From Artemia franciscana (lineage: Eukaryota > Arthropoda > Branchiopoda > Anostraca > Artemiidae): a stretch of 64,000 nucleotides of DNA. Numbering within the stretch: the stretch's first letter is position 1; each line of letters begins with the position of its first letter. The notes beneath the pieces were generated by a model that did not search any database, was not told the DNA's origin, and worked only from the letters and a program-made list of their open reading frames with translations. Positions 54,325 through 64,000 of this stretch are shown in pieces. Where the stretch lies: assembly GCF_032884065.1 (NCBI RefSeq), contig NC_088866.1, forward strand, positions 26,020,335 to 26,084,334. The letters are read 5' to 3'. The position numbers were made by a program, and so were the translations under genes.

Positions 54325-54929
54325 TCTGAGGTACAACTTATAACCCTTGCCCCAGGATTTTGGGGCTGTGTCAACCCTGGACACATTGCTGTATAATCTT
54401 TAGACTATTTTGAAATAAGATGCCTATCTCTAACTTTTGATAGGATATATTTGAGAAAAAAAGATCATGGGGGCTAGTTGTCCTCTGATCATTTTTTACT
54501 CTTAAGAAGGAACTACAATTTTCCATCTCCAATCAAATGAGCCTCCTCAAAAGTATGTACGACCGCTCTCTCTATAAAAACGCTATCAGCCCCTGGGGCA
54601 TACCTTACAACCCTTACCCCTGGATTCTGGGGGGTTTCGTCAACCCTGGAGATATTGTATACAATCTTTGGACTATTTTGGAAAAATATCATCTCAAAAT
54701 TTTGATCAGATACAATTGAAGAAAAAAGGAATAATTGCCCTCAAATCAATTTTGACTCTTAAAAAGGAATCTAGAACTTTCAGTTTCCAATTAAATTAGC
54801 CTTCTCCAAAATTTATGCTGTCATATCTATATATATAAAAATAAGTTGTCTGTGTGTGTGTGGGTCTGTCTGTCGGGTGACGTCATGTTTGTGTGTCGAC
54901 TGACGTCATGTTTTCAACTGACGAAATTA

Positions 54930-55570
54930 CAGACCAGGACATGGGGACACAAATGACGACCGGGACACCGGCACATAGGGAGTATAAATGACGACACTCA
55001 AAGAGAAAGCGACCGGGACAAAAGGAATGTTCGATTAGCAATCACCATCAACAAAGCACCGGGACACAAATGAGGACCGGGATACAGGGAGTATAAATGC
55101 CGACCAGGACATAAGTAAACAAAAACTAAAAAAACCACAAAAAAACTAAAAAGAAAAAAAACTAAAAACTAATAAAAAAACTAAAAAAGCTAAAAAACTA
55201 AAAAAACTAAAAAAGAAAAAAAATAAAAAAGGAAAAAAATGAAAAATAAAGGAGAAAAACGAAACTAAAAAACGAATGTATATTCAGACCGGGATACAAA
55301 TGACGACCGGGACACAGGGAATATAAATGACGACCGGGACACAGGGACACAACTACAACGGGGACGCCGGGGGGCACAGGGGGATATAAATGACGACCGG
55401 GACACAAGGAATATAAATGACGCCCGGGACTCTCAAAGAGAAATCACAGACTGGGACACCGGGACACAAATGACGACCGGGACACAGGGAATATAAATGA
55501 CGACCGGGACACAGGGACAAAACTACAAAGGGGACGCCGGGGGGCACAGGGGGATATATAAATGACGATG
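54930..55570 (+). repeat. Minisatellite and A-rich tract inside the outer Helitron
   Basis: Irregular units of 'gacgaccgggacacaggga' with 'atataaat' and 'caacggggacgccgggg', broken at 55105-55265 by a low-complexity A-rich tract (aaaaaactaaaa). Mirrors the array at 7100-7482 and its inverted version at 56110-56740. Confidence 0.85.
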
Positions 55571-55584
55571 GCGACACAGGGAAT

Positions 55585-55780
55585 GGTCGATTAGCAATCA
55601 CCATCAACAAAGCTCAAGGGCAATCATTAGAATCATGAGGTATAGATCTGAATACAGATTGTTTTCCCGTGGACCATTATATGTTGCATGTTCAAGAGTC
55701 GGTAAACCTGACAATCTATTTATATGCACAGACAATGGGACAGCAAAGAATATTGTATATTCGCAAGTTTTACGTAGTTA
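55585..55780 (+). pseudogene. C-terminal fragment of Helitron PIF1-like helicase
   Basis: The frame reads AITINKAQGQSLES, a stop, GIDLNTDCF; then after a one-base shift GPLYVACSRVGKPDNLFICT and DNGTAKNIVYSQVLRS with a stop. This is the last helicase motif region of Helitron Rep-helicase proteins. One internal stop and one frameshift show it is dead. Confidence 0.75.
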
Positions 55781-55783
55781 AAA

Positions 55784-55784
55784 A

Positions 55785-55853
<69 letters not shown>
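55784..55853. repeat. (TA)n tract, insertion site of nested Helitron
   Basis: TA repeat directly after the helicase stop codon. It resumes at 57424-57450 on the other side of the nested element, so the two runs were one before insertion. Confidence 0.9.
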
Positions 55854-55854
<1 letters not shown>

Positions 55855-57422
55855 TAGCTGTTGGGGTGGCGCTTCGCGCCACCCCAACACCTAGTTGGTG
55901 GGGGCGCTTCGCGCCCCCCCCAAGCCCCCCCGCGCGCGTAAGTCGTTACGCGCCATAATAGTTACGCGCCATTGTAGTTGTGTCCCTATGTCCCACCTGT
56001 GAATATAGATATATATATATATATATATGGTTTTAACTACGTAAAACTTGCGAATATACAACATTCTTTGCTGTCCCATTGTCTTTGCATATAAATAGAT
56101 TGTCAGGTTATCCCCCTGTTTCCCCCGGTGTCCCCGTTGTAGTTGTGTCCCTGTGTCCCGGTCGTCATTTATATTCCCTGTGTCCCGCGTCCCGGTCATC
56201 ATTTGTATCCCGGTGTCCCGGTCTGTATATACATTCGTTTTTTAGTTTTGTTTTTCTCCTTTATTTTTTTCCTTTTTTTTTCTTTTTTAGCTTATTTAGA
56301 TTTTAGATTTTTTAGTTTTTTTTATTAGTTTTTAGTTTTTATTTCTTTTTAGTTTTTTTGTCCCGGTCGTCATTTATATCCCCCTGTTTCCCCCGGTGTC
56401 CCCGTTGTAGTTGTGTCCCTGTGTCCCGGTCGTTATTTATATTCCCTGTGTCCCGGTCGTCATTTGTATCCCGGTGTACCGGTCTGTATATACATTCGTT
56501 TTTTAGTTTTGTTTTTCTCCTTTATTTTTTTCCTTTTTTTTTTCTTTTTTAGTTTATTTAGATTTTTAGATTTTTTAGTTTTTTTATTAGTTTTTAGTTT
56601 TTTTTTCTTTTTAGTTTTTTTGTAGTTTTTACCTTCTTTTTAGTTTTGTTAATTTTTTTTTTTACTTGTGTCCTGGTCGTCATTTATACTCCCTGTGTCC
56701 CGGTGCTTTGTTGATTGCTAATCGAACATTCCTTTTGTCCTGGTCGCTTTCTCTTTGAGTGTCGTCATTTATTTTTTTCTTTTTTAGTTCTTTTAGTTTT
56801 TACCTTTTTTAGTTTTTTTTTAGTTTTTAGTTTTTTTAGTTTTTTACCTTTTTTTAGTTTTTTTAGTTTTTTAGCTTTTTTATTTTTTTTATTAGTTTTT
56901 AGTTTTTTTGTAGTTTTTGCCTTTTTTTTTAGTTTTTTGTCCTGGTCGCTTTCTCTTTGAGTGTCGTCATTTATTAGTTTTTTCCTTTTTTTTTTTAGTT
57001 TTTTATTGGTTTTTACCTTTATTTTAGCTTATTTTTCAGTTTTTTCCTTTTTTTTAGTTTTTTTTTATTTTTTATTTTTTTTAGTTTTTTACCTTTTTTA
57101 GTTTTTTTAGTTTTTTTAGTTTTTTAGCTTTTTTACTTTTTTTATTAGTTTTTAGTTTTTTTTTGTAGTTTTTGCCTTTTTTTAGTTTTTTCAGTTTTTT
57201 TTTTAGTTTTTTATTGGTTTTTACCTTTATAGTTTTTTTAGTTTTTTAGCTTTTTTATTTTTTTTATTAGTTTTTAGTTTTTTTTTGTAGTTTTTGCCTT
57301 TTTTTAGTTTTTTCAGTTTTGACGTCACCTAATCCAGTTTTTTCAGGTGACGTCACCTGACACATCCATCCACACATCCATCCACACATCCATCCACAGA
57401 CAACTTATTTTTATATATATAG

Positions 57423-57423
<1 letters not shown>
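55854..57423 (-). mobile_element. Nested Helitron in inverted orientation
   Basis: Reverse-oriented element from CTAG (55854-55857) with the same 14-bp hairpin (55859-55889) to the complement of TCTATATATATAAAAATAAG at 57404-57423. It sits inside the TA tract of the outer Helitron, between A and T. Contents in its own sense: two TGACGTCA, TTTTAG/CTAAAA low complexity, the CCCGGTCGTC minisatellite (complement), a helicase remnant (56033-56106, ending NGTAKNVVYSQVLRS) and a short TA run. Confidence 0.88.
56236..57315. repeat. T-rich low-complexity tract in nested Helitron
   Basis: More than 1 kb of 'tttttagtttttt' variants with a few inserted minisatellite pieces. It corresponds to the A-rich tract in the outer copy but is much expanded. 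Frames rich in Phe/Leu are artefacts. Confidence 0.85.
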
Positions 57424-57453
<30 letters not shown>

Positions 57454-59390
57454 CAGGTGGGACATAGGGACACAACTACAATGGCGCGTAACTAATATGG
57501 CGCGTAACGACTTAAGCGCGCGGGGGGGGGGCTTGGGGGGCGCGAAGCGCCCCCACCAACTAGGTGTTGGGGTGGCGCGAAGCGCCACCCCAACAGCTAG
57601 TCTTCCATAAGAACCTTATATGCCCGGGGCCCAATTCAAACCCTTGCCACTGCGCCCTGGGGGGTTTTGTCAACCAGGGAGGTGCGGTTGTATGATCTTT
57701 GACTATTTCTAACGAAATGACTGTCTCAAAATCTTGATTAGATGTATTGGGTGAGAAGAGGGTGCGAAAAAGTGAGCTCGTTGCCCTCTGGTCACTTTTA
57801 ACTCTGAAAAAAGGAACTGGAGCTTCCAGTGTCCAATCAAATGAGCATCTTTGAAAGTTTATACGACAAATTATTCAGTATAAACCTTACTTGCCCGCGA
57901 GTTATAATGTACGATCTTTTCCCCTGGTCTCTTGGGGGCTGTGTCAACCCTGATGGCACTGTTACATGATTATTTTGATAATTTTGAAGAAAATGGCAAT
58001 CTCAAAATTTTGATCAGATGCATTTCGGTAAAATAGGGCATGGGGGCTATTTGAACCTTGATCAGTTTTCACCCTTAAAAAGGGAACTATAATTTTTAGT
58101 TTCCAATCCAATAAGCATCTTCCAAAATTTGTACAACCACCATATCCATAAAGACCTTATATGCCCTTGGGGCAAAACTTACAAACCTCTCCCCCGGGCA
58201 CTGGGGGTGTGTGTAAACCATGGAGACACTGTTATATGATTTTTGGACTATTGTGAACAAAATGACTACCTAGAATTTGCCCTTTGATCACTTTTGACTC
58301 TTAAAAAGGGAACTAGAACTTTGAGATTTCAACCAAATTAGCCCCTCCAAAGTTTATACAATCACCGCATCCTTAAAACCATTTGTGTCCGAGAACATAA
58401 CTCACAAGCCATGGACAAGGGTTCTGGGGAGTTGTTTGAATATATATGGTATTATTGTATAAACTTTGGACCATTTCGGAAAAAAGTACTATCCAGAATT
58501 TTTATTCCATGCATTTAGGGATAAGAGGACGTAAGTGGGGAGGGCTAGTTCCCCTTCGATCACTTTTTGACTCATTAAAAAGGGAACTGGAACTTCAATT
58601 TGGGATGAAATGAGCCTCCTTCAGATCTATACGTAAAACCTTATATTCCTTCGGGGCATAAATTAAAACACTTGCCCTGGGCTCTGAGGGCTGTGTTGAC
58701 CCTGGAGTTTCTGTTAAATTATCTTTTAATTACTTTGAACAAAATGGCTGTCTCAACAGTTTGATCAGATACACTTGGGGAAAAAAGGTCGTGGGGGGAT
58801 AGTTGCTCTCCGATCACTTTTAACTCCCAAAAAGGGCGCTAGAACGGAATGATTCCATTCCAAAGTCTGTGTGACCACCCCTCCCATATGAAGTGGCTCT
58901 GAAAAAAAAACAAAAAAAAACATTGAAGCCTTACGGCCTTTACTATGGGGAATTCTATAGTGTTACCTCTGATAACACGTATTTTACCATTTTTTCTGAT
59001 TGCAGATAAGAAATTCAGTCCGTCTCCTTTACTTCACATTGCATCGTTCCACTTTTGGTCTTTACAAGAGCCTTTTCTTCGCACCATAATCCTGTTTTAA
59101 GATTTTTTAAAAGACTTTGGATTATACCAATGTTCCCTGAACATTTGGGTTTCCACACGATATAACTGCCCATGGGACATATCAAGGAGGCACACTCGTG
59201 CCTCTATAAAGAGGCGACACACGACAATGTTAAGCGATCTTCGGTTCCAGTGGTCGCAGACGGATGGGGAGGGATGCATTTCGTAGCCCGAGCTCCAACT
59301 AAGAAACCTGCAAAATTTCATCCCCCTCCAACTTTTTCTTCATGGGGAAAATCTGGCCGAAAGTTTCGACCTGTCAACCCAAGCCCCTCT

Positions 59391-59835
59391 TTAACGTTGT
59401 CCGATCGGGCTGAAATTCACAAGTTAAAGTCCCCTAGGGCCCAGGAGCTTATCCGCGAAATTTCAGCTTGATCCGATAACTCCTTCCCTGTTTTCCAGAA
59501 ACCACGCATAGCCACTTAAAATTCATTTACTTTTTTTTTCGCCACGCCTACAGGTCACATCCGACATCGGATCTGGGTGTACGAAGACTCATTCGATGCG
59601 GAATTCTCCGAGTAAGTGCCCATGAAAGTTTCGTAGGAAAATCTTAACCCCCCGAAAGTTTCGACCCTCCAACCCCCCCCCCCCCCCCCCACCCCTTTTA
59701 ACGTTGTCCGATCGGGCTGAAATTCACAAGTTAAGGTCCCCTACGGCCCAGGAGCTTATCCGCGAAATTTCAGCTTGATCCGATAACTCCTTCCCTGTTT
59801 TCCAGAAACCACCCATTAGCTATTTAAATTAACGG
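59391..59835 (+). repeat. Two direct copies of a ~130-bp conserved segment
   Basis: 59391-59525 and 59700-59835 are almost identical, sharing 'taacgttgtccgatcgggct', 'gaaattcacaagttaa', 'ggagcttatccgcgaaattt' and 'cagcttgatccgataactcc'. A long C run precedes the second copy. The higher identity than nearby repeats suggests recent duplication. Confidence 0.8.
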
Positions 59836-59908
59836 ATTTCTCTCCATAAGAGCCCATGTTAATTTGAAATTTTTAAAAGCTATTGAGAAGTTATATTTAC
59901 ACACATGC

Positions 59909-59981
59909 AAGTTATTAGCTCAGTTGGTAGAGCGTGAGACTTTTAATCCTCTGGTCAAGGGTTCAAGTCCCTTACGGGCGA
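59909..59981 (+). tRNA. tRNA-Lys(UUU)-like pseudogene or SINE head
   Basis: Good A box (TAGCTCAGTTGG) and B box (GGTTCAAGTCC), D-arm and T-arm stems intact, anticodon loop CTTTTAA gives UUU. The acceptor stem does not pair (AAGTTAT against ACGGGCG), and the anticodon stem TGAGA/TCCTC is mismatched at two or three positions. A T8 run follows, as for a Pol III stop. Best read as a decayed tRNA or a tRNA-derived SINE start. Confidence 0.6.
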
Positions 59982-60107
59982 TTTTTTTTCACAACATCAA
60001 AAAAATTTTGATAACACCTGGACAGCTTATCATTTGAGAGATAACAGAATATTAGCTTCTTATGAGCAAAAGAAACATTTCGGTCATTCTATCTATTTTT
60101 TTTTCTA

Positions 60108-60447
60108 TTTTATACAATGATTTAAAAGCGGGGGTGGGTTCCTCTCCTAATTCCTGTACGAGGAGTACAGGAACTATTAAATTACATCCACCATGGATTG
60201 TAGAAAAACGTACAGAATTAATATGAAAAAAAATTAAACCTGTACAAAAGAGTCTTTAAAAGCGGGGGGTTTGCCTCTCCTAATAGTCTTCTTATAGTCC
60301 TAATAATTTTTTTCTATTTTATACAATGATTTAAAAGCGGAGGGGGCGGCAGCCACCCAAGTTCCTCTCCTAATTCCTGTACGAGGAGTACAGGAATTAT
60401 TAAATTACATCCACCATTGATTGTAGAAAAACGTACAGAAATAATAT
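60108..60447 (+). repeat. Direct repeats with a CCTGTAC palindrome
   Basis: Segments 60108-60228 and 60312-60447 share 'ttatacaatgatttaaaagc', 'ttcctctcctaattcctgta', 'attaaattacatccaccat' and 'gattgtagaaaaacgtacag'. Each includes CCTGTACgaggaGTACAGG, a 7-bp hairpin. Confidence 0.75.
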
Positions 60448-60907
60448 GAAAAAAACTTCGTTTTCTTAAAGAGTTAAAGAGGCTGCGTCCCAAAGTCGAA
60501 CCTTAAAACGTACAGGAATTAGAAGAGGCAGTTGGGGGGCTGCCGCCCCCCAAACCCCCAGCTTTTAAAGACTCTTTTGTACAGGTTTTTTTGTGTTTTT
60601 GCTAACCCCCGCTCTTGGCTTCGGAAAGGCCCTCTTTTAATTAACAAAAAATTGAAATGAATGAATAATGGAATAACTTCGAAAAATGTTAAACACAAGA
60701 GGACAGGAGAACCATTGCGCCGAAACTAGTAAATAGTAACAATGAAGTCCCCCCACAAAAAAAACCTGTACAAAAGAGTCTTTAAAAGCTGGGGGTTTGG
60801 GGGGCGGCAGCCCCCCAACTGCCTCTTCTAATTCCTGTACGTTTTAAGGTTCGACTTTGGGACGCAGCCTCTTTAACTCTTTAAGAAAACGAAGTTTTTT
60901 TCATATT
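60441..60907. repeat. Large inverted repeat (~155-bp arms, ~158-bp spacer)
   Basis: The arm 60441-60595 and arm 60754-60907 are near-perfect complements, containing 'cttcgttttcttaaagagtt', 'gaggctgcgtcccaaagtcg', 'gcagttggggggctgccgcc' and 'aaagactcttttgtacagg'. No coding frame. May be a fold-back element together with the direct repeats on its left. Confidence 0.85.
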
Positions 60908-61429
60908 CTTTATATACGTTGCACAATTTCGTGCTCACGATCCATGTTTTTCATTGGAGATAATTGTCTCTGTCACTTAAGCACGCATGCTGGAGAAAAA
61001 TACTGTTTTCATTAGATAAATACCATTTGCCGATTAACTCACATTTTTAAAATAAAACACAAATGATGCAATATAATTTAGGTCTTTTACAGGTAGGGGC
61101 TGGGAAAGGGGGTAGTAGCCAAACTCCTTGTAATAATTCCTCTTCGTCTTAGCTTTGACTATTCAGTTAGATTCTTACTTGTTTGAATGTTTTTTCATTC
61201 ATCTATACCAGATTTGCCTTCCCCCCGAAATTGATCTCTCTTTCCAAAATCTAGAAACTCACCTTTTTTAGCCGAAAAACACTTATTTACTTTTTCCTTG
61301 GAATGTTATTTTCCCTGGCAAAAACACCCTCAAACCACCTTTTTTCCATTTTTTCCTGATAAGATTCAATTCCACACAATCATACTTTTCTTAACAGGGA
61401 ATTAATAGAGAAATTACAATTTTCATTAA

Positions 61430-62110
61430 CGTATCATTTATCAAACACGTCGTGATAACAAACTATAGGCGACTCATCCCAATAGCAACCAAAATTAAAA
61501 AAATAATAACAATTAGGACATCATAAAAATTACTTTTTGTTCTGATTCCAAATGTGAATAATTCTTCAAGGGTCATATTGTTCATCAAAGGTACGAGCCT
61601 GATAATATTTGCCTGATTTTAGCAAAAAGAAGAAAACACTCCAAAAAAGTCAAGCGATGCTTATAAAAATCACACCACCAGGTTCAGCATATTACCAACT
61701 TTACTGTAGAGGTTTCAAGCTCATATCTACAAAAATTTCAATTTTCATATTTCAGCCAGATGATTACGAATGCATGTTTATTGGCTGTTGTTTGTTGTTG
61801 TTTTTTCATTATTATTCGTATTAAACAAAGGATCATAGAAGATCGGGAGAGACCTCATTCAATTTCTCCCATTTTTTTAACTAAAAATAAAGAGCCACAT
61901 TAAAACAAAAAAATGAACAGAAAATATTCTATGTATGAGTAGGACTACCCCCTGCTCAATTCCTCGCTTTTTGCGCTAAAGTCTGACTATTTGTCAAAAC
62001 TTATAAGAACAATTCCTAAGACACAAGGCCCGATTAGTTGGAACAAGATGTAATTTAAAAGGACCAAAGAAACTTTAGCATAACAATCAAGGGATTGAGG
62101 AGGGGACATC
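61430..62110 (+). repeat. Diverged copy of the composite repeat
   Basis: Ordered phrases: 'cgtgataacaaactatagg', 'ggtacgagcctgataat', 'aaaatcacaccaccaggtt', 'gaggtttcaagctcatatct', 'gattacgaatgcatgtttat', then 'cgctttttgcgctaaagt' and 'gaggaggggacatccctcct'. Same order as in 39641-41050 and 43080-43440. Confidence 0.6.
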
Positions 62111-62639
62111 CCTCCTCAATCTTCTGTTTTTAAGTGCGAGACAGTAATACTCGCAACTTATTGCACATTTTCTATCTTCCCTCCCCCTTATTTTCTCCTT
62201 ACTGAGTAAGCCATCTTTTAAATCTCCAATAATATAGCTAAACTCCTTGAAACCTTTGAGTATGTGATATTTTTTTTTTCTATTTTTCTTTTTCAGTTCT
62301 ATATCAGGAGTTTTAACTTTACTGTATACGATAAAGCCGATTCACAAACTAGCAAAGTTATACATATTGAAACTGTCATTCCGTATTCATTCAGACTTCG
62401 TCCAGTTAAGACCAGTGTTATGAAAAGGATTATATTTTGAATATTGATTTCAGTGTTACGAAATAGTGTAAACTGATACGTTTTGTAAGAGTACTGGATC
62501 TAATTACTCAGTGACGAAGAAATTAAATCTTTTTTTTTGATAATATTTTCTGGATAATTTTAATGAGAAACAGACGAAGGCTGGCACGTCTATAAATAGG
62601 AAAGACAAGTAAAAGGTAACTTTTTTCTGATTATCTGAT

Positions 62640-64000
62640 ATTCAATTCAATTTATTCAAAAAAAAACAACAAAAAAACACATAACACCAATAATAATAAA
62701 GATCCTAGAAGCAAACTTATTAAGGACCAAAACAACAACAAAAAATTGAAAATGAAGAACAGAAAAAAAAGAAAAGAGAAAACATGGGTAATTAAAGCAA
62801 ATTGAACAAACATTTAGAGAAATATAATATCAAAATTTTAGTACATTGTTATATAGCGTCCGAAAACTTGTGGATAGCTCGACAATGGAGGATAATAAAT
62901 TCCATTGAAGTATAGATTTATAAATTAGGGATCGCTGGGCGGAACAAGAGATACACTTTGGGACAATGAAGGAACGGTTGGATGAACGGAGACAGTGGCC
63001 TTCAGAATTATTACTATTAAAATAAGATAATAAGTGGGGAGGAAGATTTTTATGGTAAGCGGAGTATGCAGGGGATAGATTTAATTTTTTGATGATTTGT
63101 TCAAAAGGAATAATACCAAAATTGGAGTAGAAGTCCTTGGTGGGATATAGTCGTGGTAACCAAAAAACTGCTTTGACGGCACGGTTTTGAGCAGATTTTA
63201 ATTTATTGGTAACTGAAGGATAAGTATTGCCCCAAACAGATCCGCAGTATGAGATATATGGGTAAATAAAAGAATAATGAAGGGTGACAAGGATATCGGG
63301 AGGAAGAAAATAATTCACACGATTAATCGTACTTGCCTGTCACAAAATTATGGCTCTGATATAGGACACATGTGTTGCAAATGATAGGCAGGAGTCTATT
63401 TGGACACCAAGAAACTTGGCAAATTCGACCTGCGGGAGGAGATTGGTAGAACATTTTAGGCCAAGTGCCGGCTGAGCTTCATTTTTTTTGTAAGGGGTTC
63501 GAAATAATACAACCTGACTTTTCTTGCTGTTAATGGTCATGCTGTTAACGAGACACCACTCCTGTACTCTATTCAGAAGGGTTTGAGTAGAGGTGACGAC
63601 GGATGGTAAATTAGGACCGGTGATGAAAAAGTTGCTATCGTTGGAAAAAGTACTGGGTGCACTGATGGACCCAGGTCCGTAACCAAATCATTAATATAAA
63701 GGAGAAAAAGTATTGGACCAAGAACAGAGCCCTGTGGGACGCCCCTCCGGAGAGGTAGGGGATCTGAAGTCACTCCGCCCAGACTCACACTCTGTACTCT
63801 ACCAGAGAGATAAGAGCCGAACCATGAGAAAGGAACTCCACGAATCCCTAGGTTATTGAGTTCACTTAATAAAACACTGTGATCAACCATGTCAAAGGCC
63901 TTTGAAAAATCCAGAAATAAGCCCAATACAGGATTTTTAAGGTCAAGTTGGGAACGTATAAACTGTGTAGCGTCTATTAGTGCATACACAAATCTGATTA
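62640..64000 (-). pseudogene. Non-LTR retrotransposon, reverse transcriptase and 3' end
   Basis: Minus-strand LINE open to the right window edge. Order: LGLFLDFSKAFDMVDHSVLL, SWFGSYLSGRVQSVSLGG, RRGVPQGSVLGPILFLLYIN, then the damaged catalytic box, MTINSKKSQVVLF, FAKFLGVQIDSCLSF, and a C-terminal part with YPYISYCGSVWGNTYPS and KLKSAQNRAVKAVF. A frameshift at about 63650 leaves F-S-N-D where F-A-D-D is expected. Further breaks occur at about 63570 and 63340. A-rich 3' UTR ends at about 62640 ('tgaataaattgaattgaa'). Fits the CR1/Jockey-like group. Confidence 0.85.

Larger units (their letters stand above)
54826..57600 (+). mobile_element. Non-autonomous Helitron, interrupted by a nested Helitron
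   Basis: 5' end A|TCTATATATATAAAAATAAG followed by TTGTCTGTGTG and two TGACGTCA. 3' end has a 14-bp stem hairpin (TGTTGGGGTGGCGC-gaa-GCGCCACCCCAACA at 57565-57595) then CTAG|T. These are the Helitron hallmarks: TC...CTRR, 3' hairpin, insertion between A and T without target duplication. The host unit reads CATA|TCTTCCATAAGAACC, matching CATATCCATAAAGACC of the uninterrupted neighbour at about 58145. Without the nested copy it is about 1.2 kb. It holds the minisatellite, an A-rich tract, and a remnant of the helicase C-terminus. Confidence 0.88.
54325..58900 (+). repeat. Tandem array of ~240-bp units, split by Helitrons
   Basis: About seven diverged units (near 54325, 54590, 57608, 57875, 58140, 58375, 58630) share: 'cataaagaccttatatgccc', 'aaacccttgcccc', 'ctggggggttttgtcaaccc', 'gactattttgaacaaaatg', 'ctcaaaattttgatcagat', 'cacttttgactcttaaaaag', 'ggaactagaactttcagttt' and 'ccaatcaaatgagcctcc'. 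The second unit is interrupted between 54825 and 57601 by a Helitron. Single copies occur elsewhere in the window. Confidence 0.8.

Noticed and set aside
54930-55570. Regular repeats considered as a CRISPR array
   Set aside because: Units are irregular, with no unique spacers of constant length; eukaryotic context inside a Helitron.
55207-56625. Frames with repeated CPGRHLYSLCPGRHL-type text
   Set aside because: Translations of the Helitron minisatellite and of T-rich low complexity. No start context or conserved domain.
59172-59471. 99-codon plus-strand frame
   Set aside because: Its last third is the duplicated 130-bp repeat, and the rest has no recognisable domain.

Overview
This is a nuclear DNA window from an animal, almost certainly an arthropod. 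It is AT-rich, the coding exons are short with GT-AG introns, and long TA and TC microsatellites are common. Transposon relics fill most of the space: hAT, mariner, a DDE-type transposase, non-LTR retrotransposons, Helitrons and MITE-like inverted-repeat elements. Several interspersed repeats remind me of branchiopod crustacean (brine-shrimp-like) repeats. That is an impression, not a verified match. No prokaryotic genes, CRISPR arrays or viral genes were seen.

Three host genes are supported. (1) A plus-strand gene of at least six coding exons (2171-19502) encodes a protein with two Myb/SANT-like helical domains, a coiled-coil segment and a C-terminal basic nuclear-localisation-like motif. 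Its first exon is not identified. (2) PDAP1 (28 kDa heat- and acid-stable phosphoprotein, PP28 family) lies on the plus strand with four coding exons (34853-44161). Its few-codon first exon was not found, and it carries an unusual tandem partial duplication of the exon ending at 38396. (3) UBC9/UBE2I (SUMO-conjugating E2) lies on the minus strand. Only its first two coding exons (49317-49382 and 45987-46070) are present. The catalytic-cysteine exons are absent, and a 26-N assembly gap sits between the two convergent genes. A possible fourth gene is hinted at by a terminal-exon-like frame on the minus strand near 31688-31863.

Layout. 1-315: an inverted copy of a repeat also seen at 20390-21970. 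2171-19502: the Myb/SANT gene, whose introns hold microsatellites, a Helitron 5' part (6749-7507), an antisense hAT pseudogene (9040-10661) and a decayed LINE (13330-15640). 20390-21970: repeat array. 22520-22925: mariner relic. 25810-30620: a decayed DDE-type transposon of about 3.9 kb, flanked by two copies of another repeat. 31688-33470: the possible exon, then a cluster of MITE copies with TTAGG-containing inverted repeats. 34853-44161: PDAP1, with a LINE reverse-transcriptase fragment, a fold-back repeat and a LINE endonuclease fragment in its last intron. 45002-45026: gap. 45987-49590: UBC9 5' part with two TGACGTCA palindromes upstream. 52120-53014: an inverted-repeat element with an internal tandem duplication. 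54325-58900: a tandem array of about 240-bp units interrupted by a Helitron that itself contains a second, inverted Helitron. 59390-60910: short conserved direct repeats, a tRNA-Lys-like relic and a large inverted repeat. 62640-64000: a minus-strand non-LTR reverse transcriptase running off the window edge.

The host genes show no functional linkage. The most informative signals are the nested Helitrons with legible A|T insertion junctions, the PDAP1 exon-tail duplication, the truncated UBC9 at the gap, and the clustering of TGACGTCA in Helitron 5' ends and the UBC9 upstream region.
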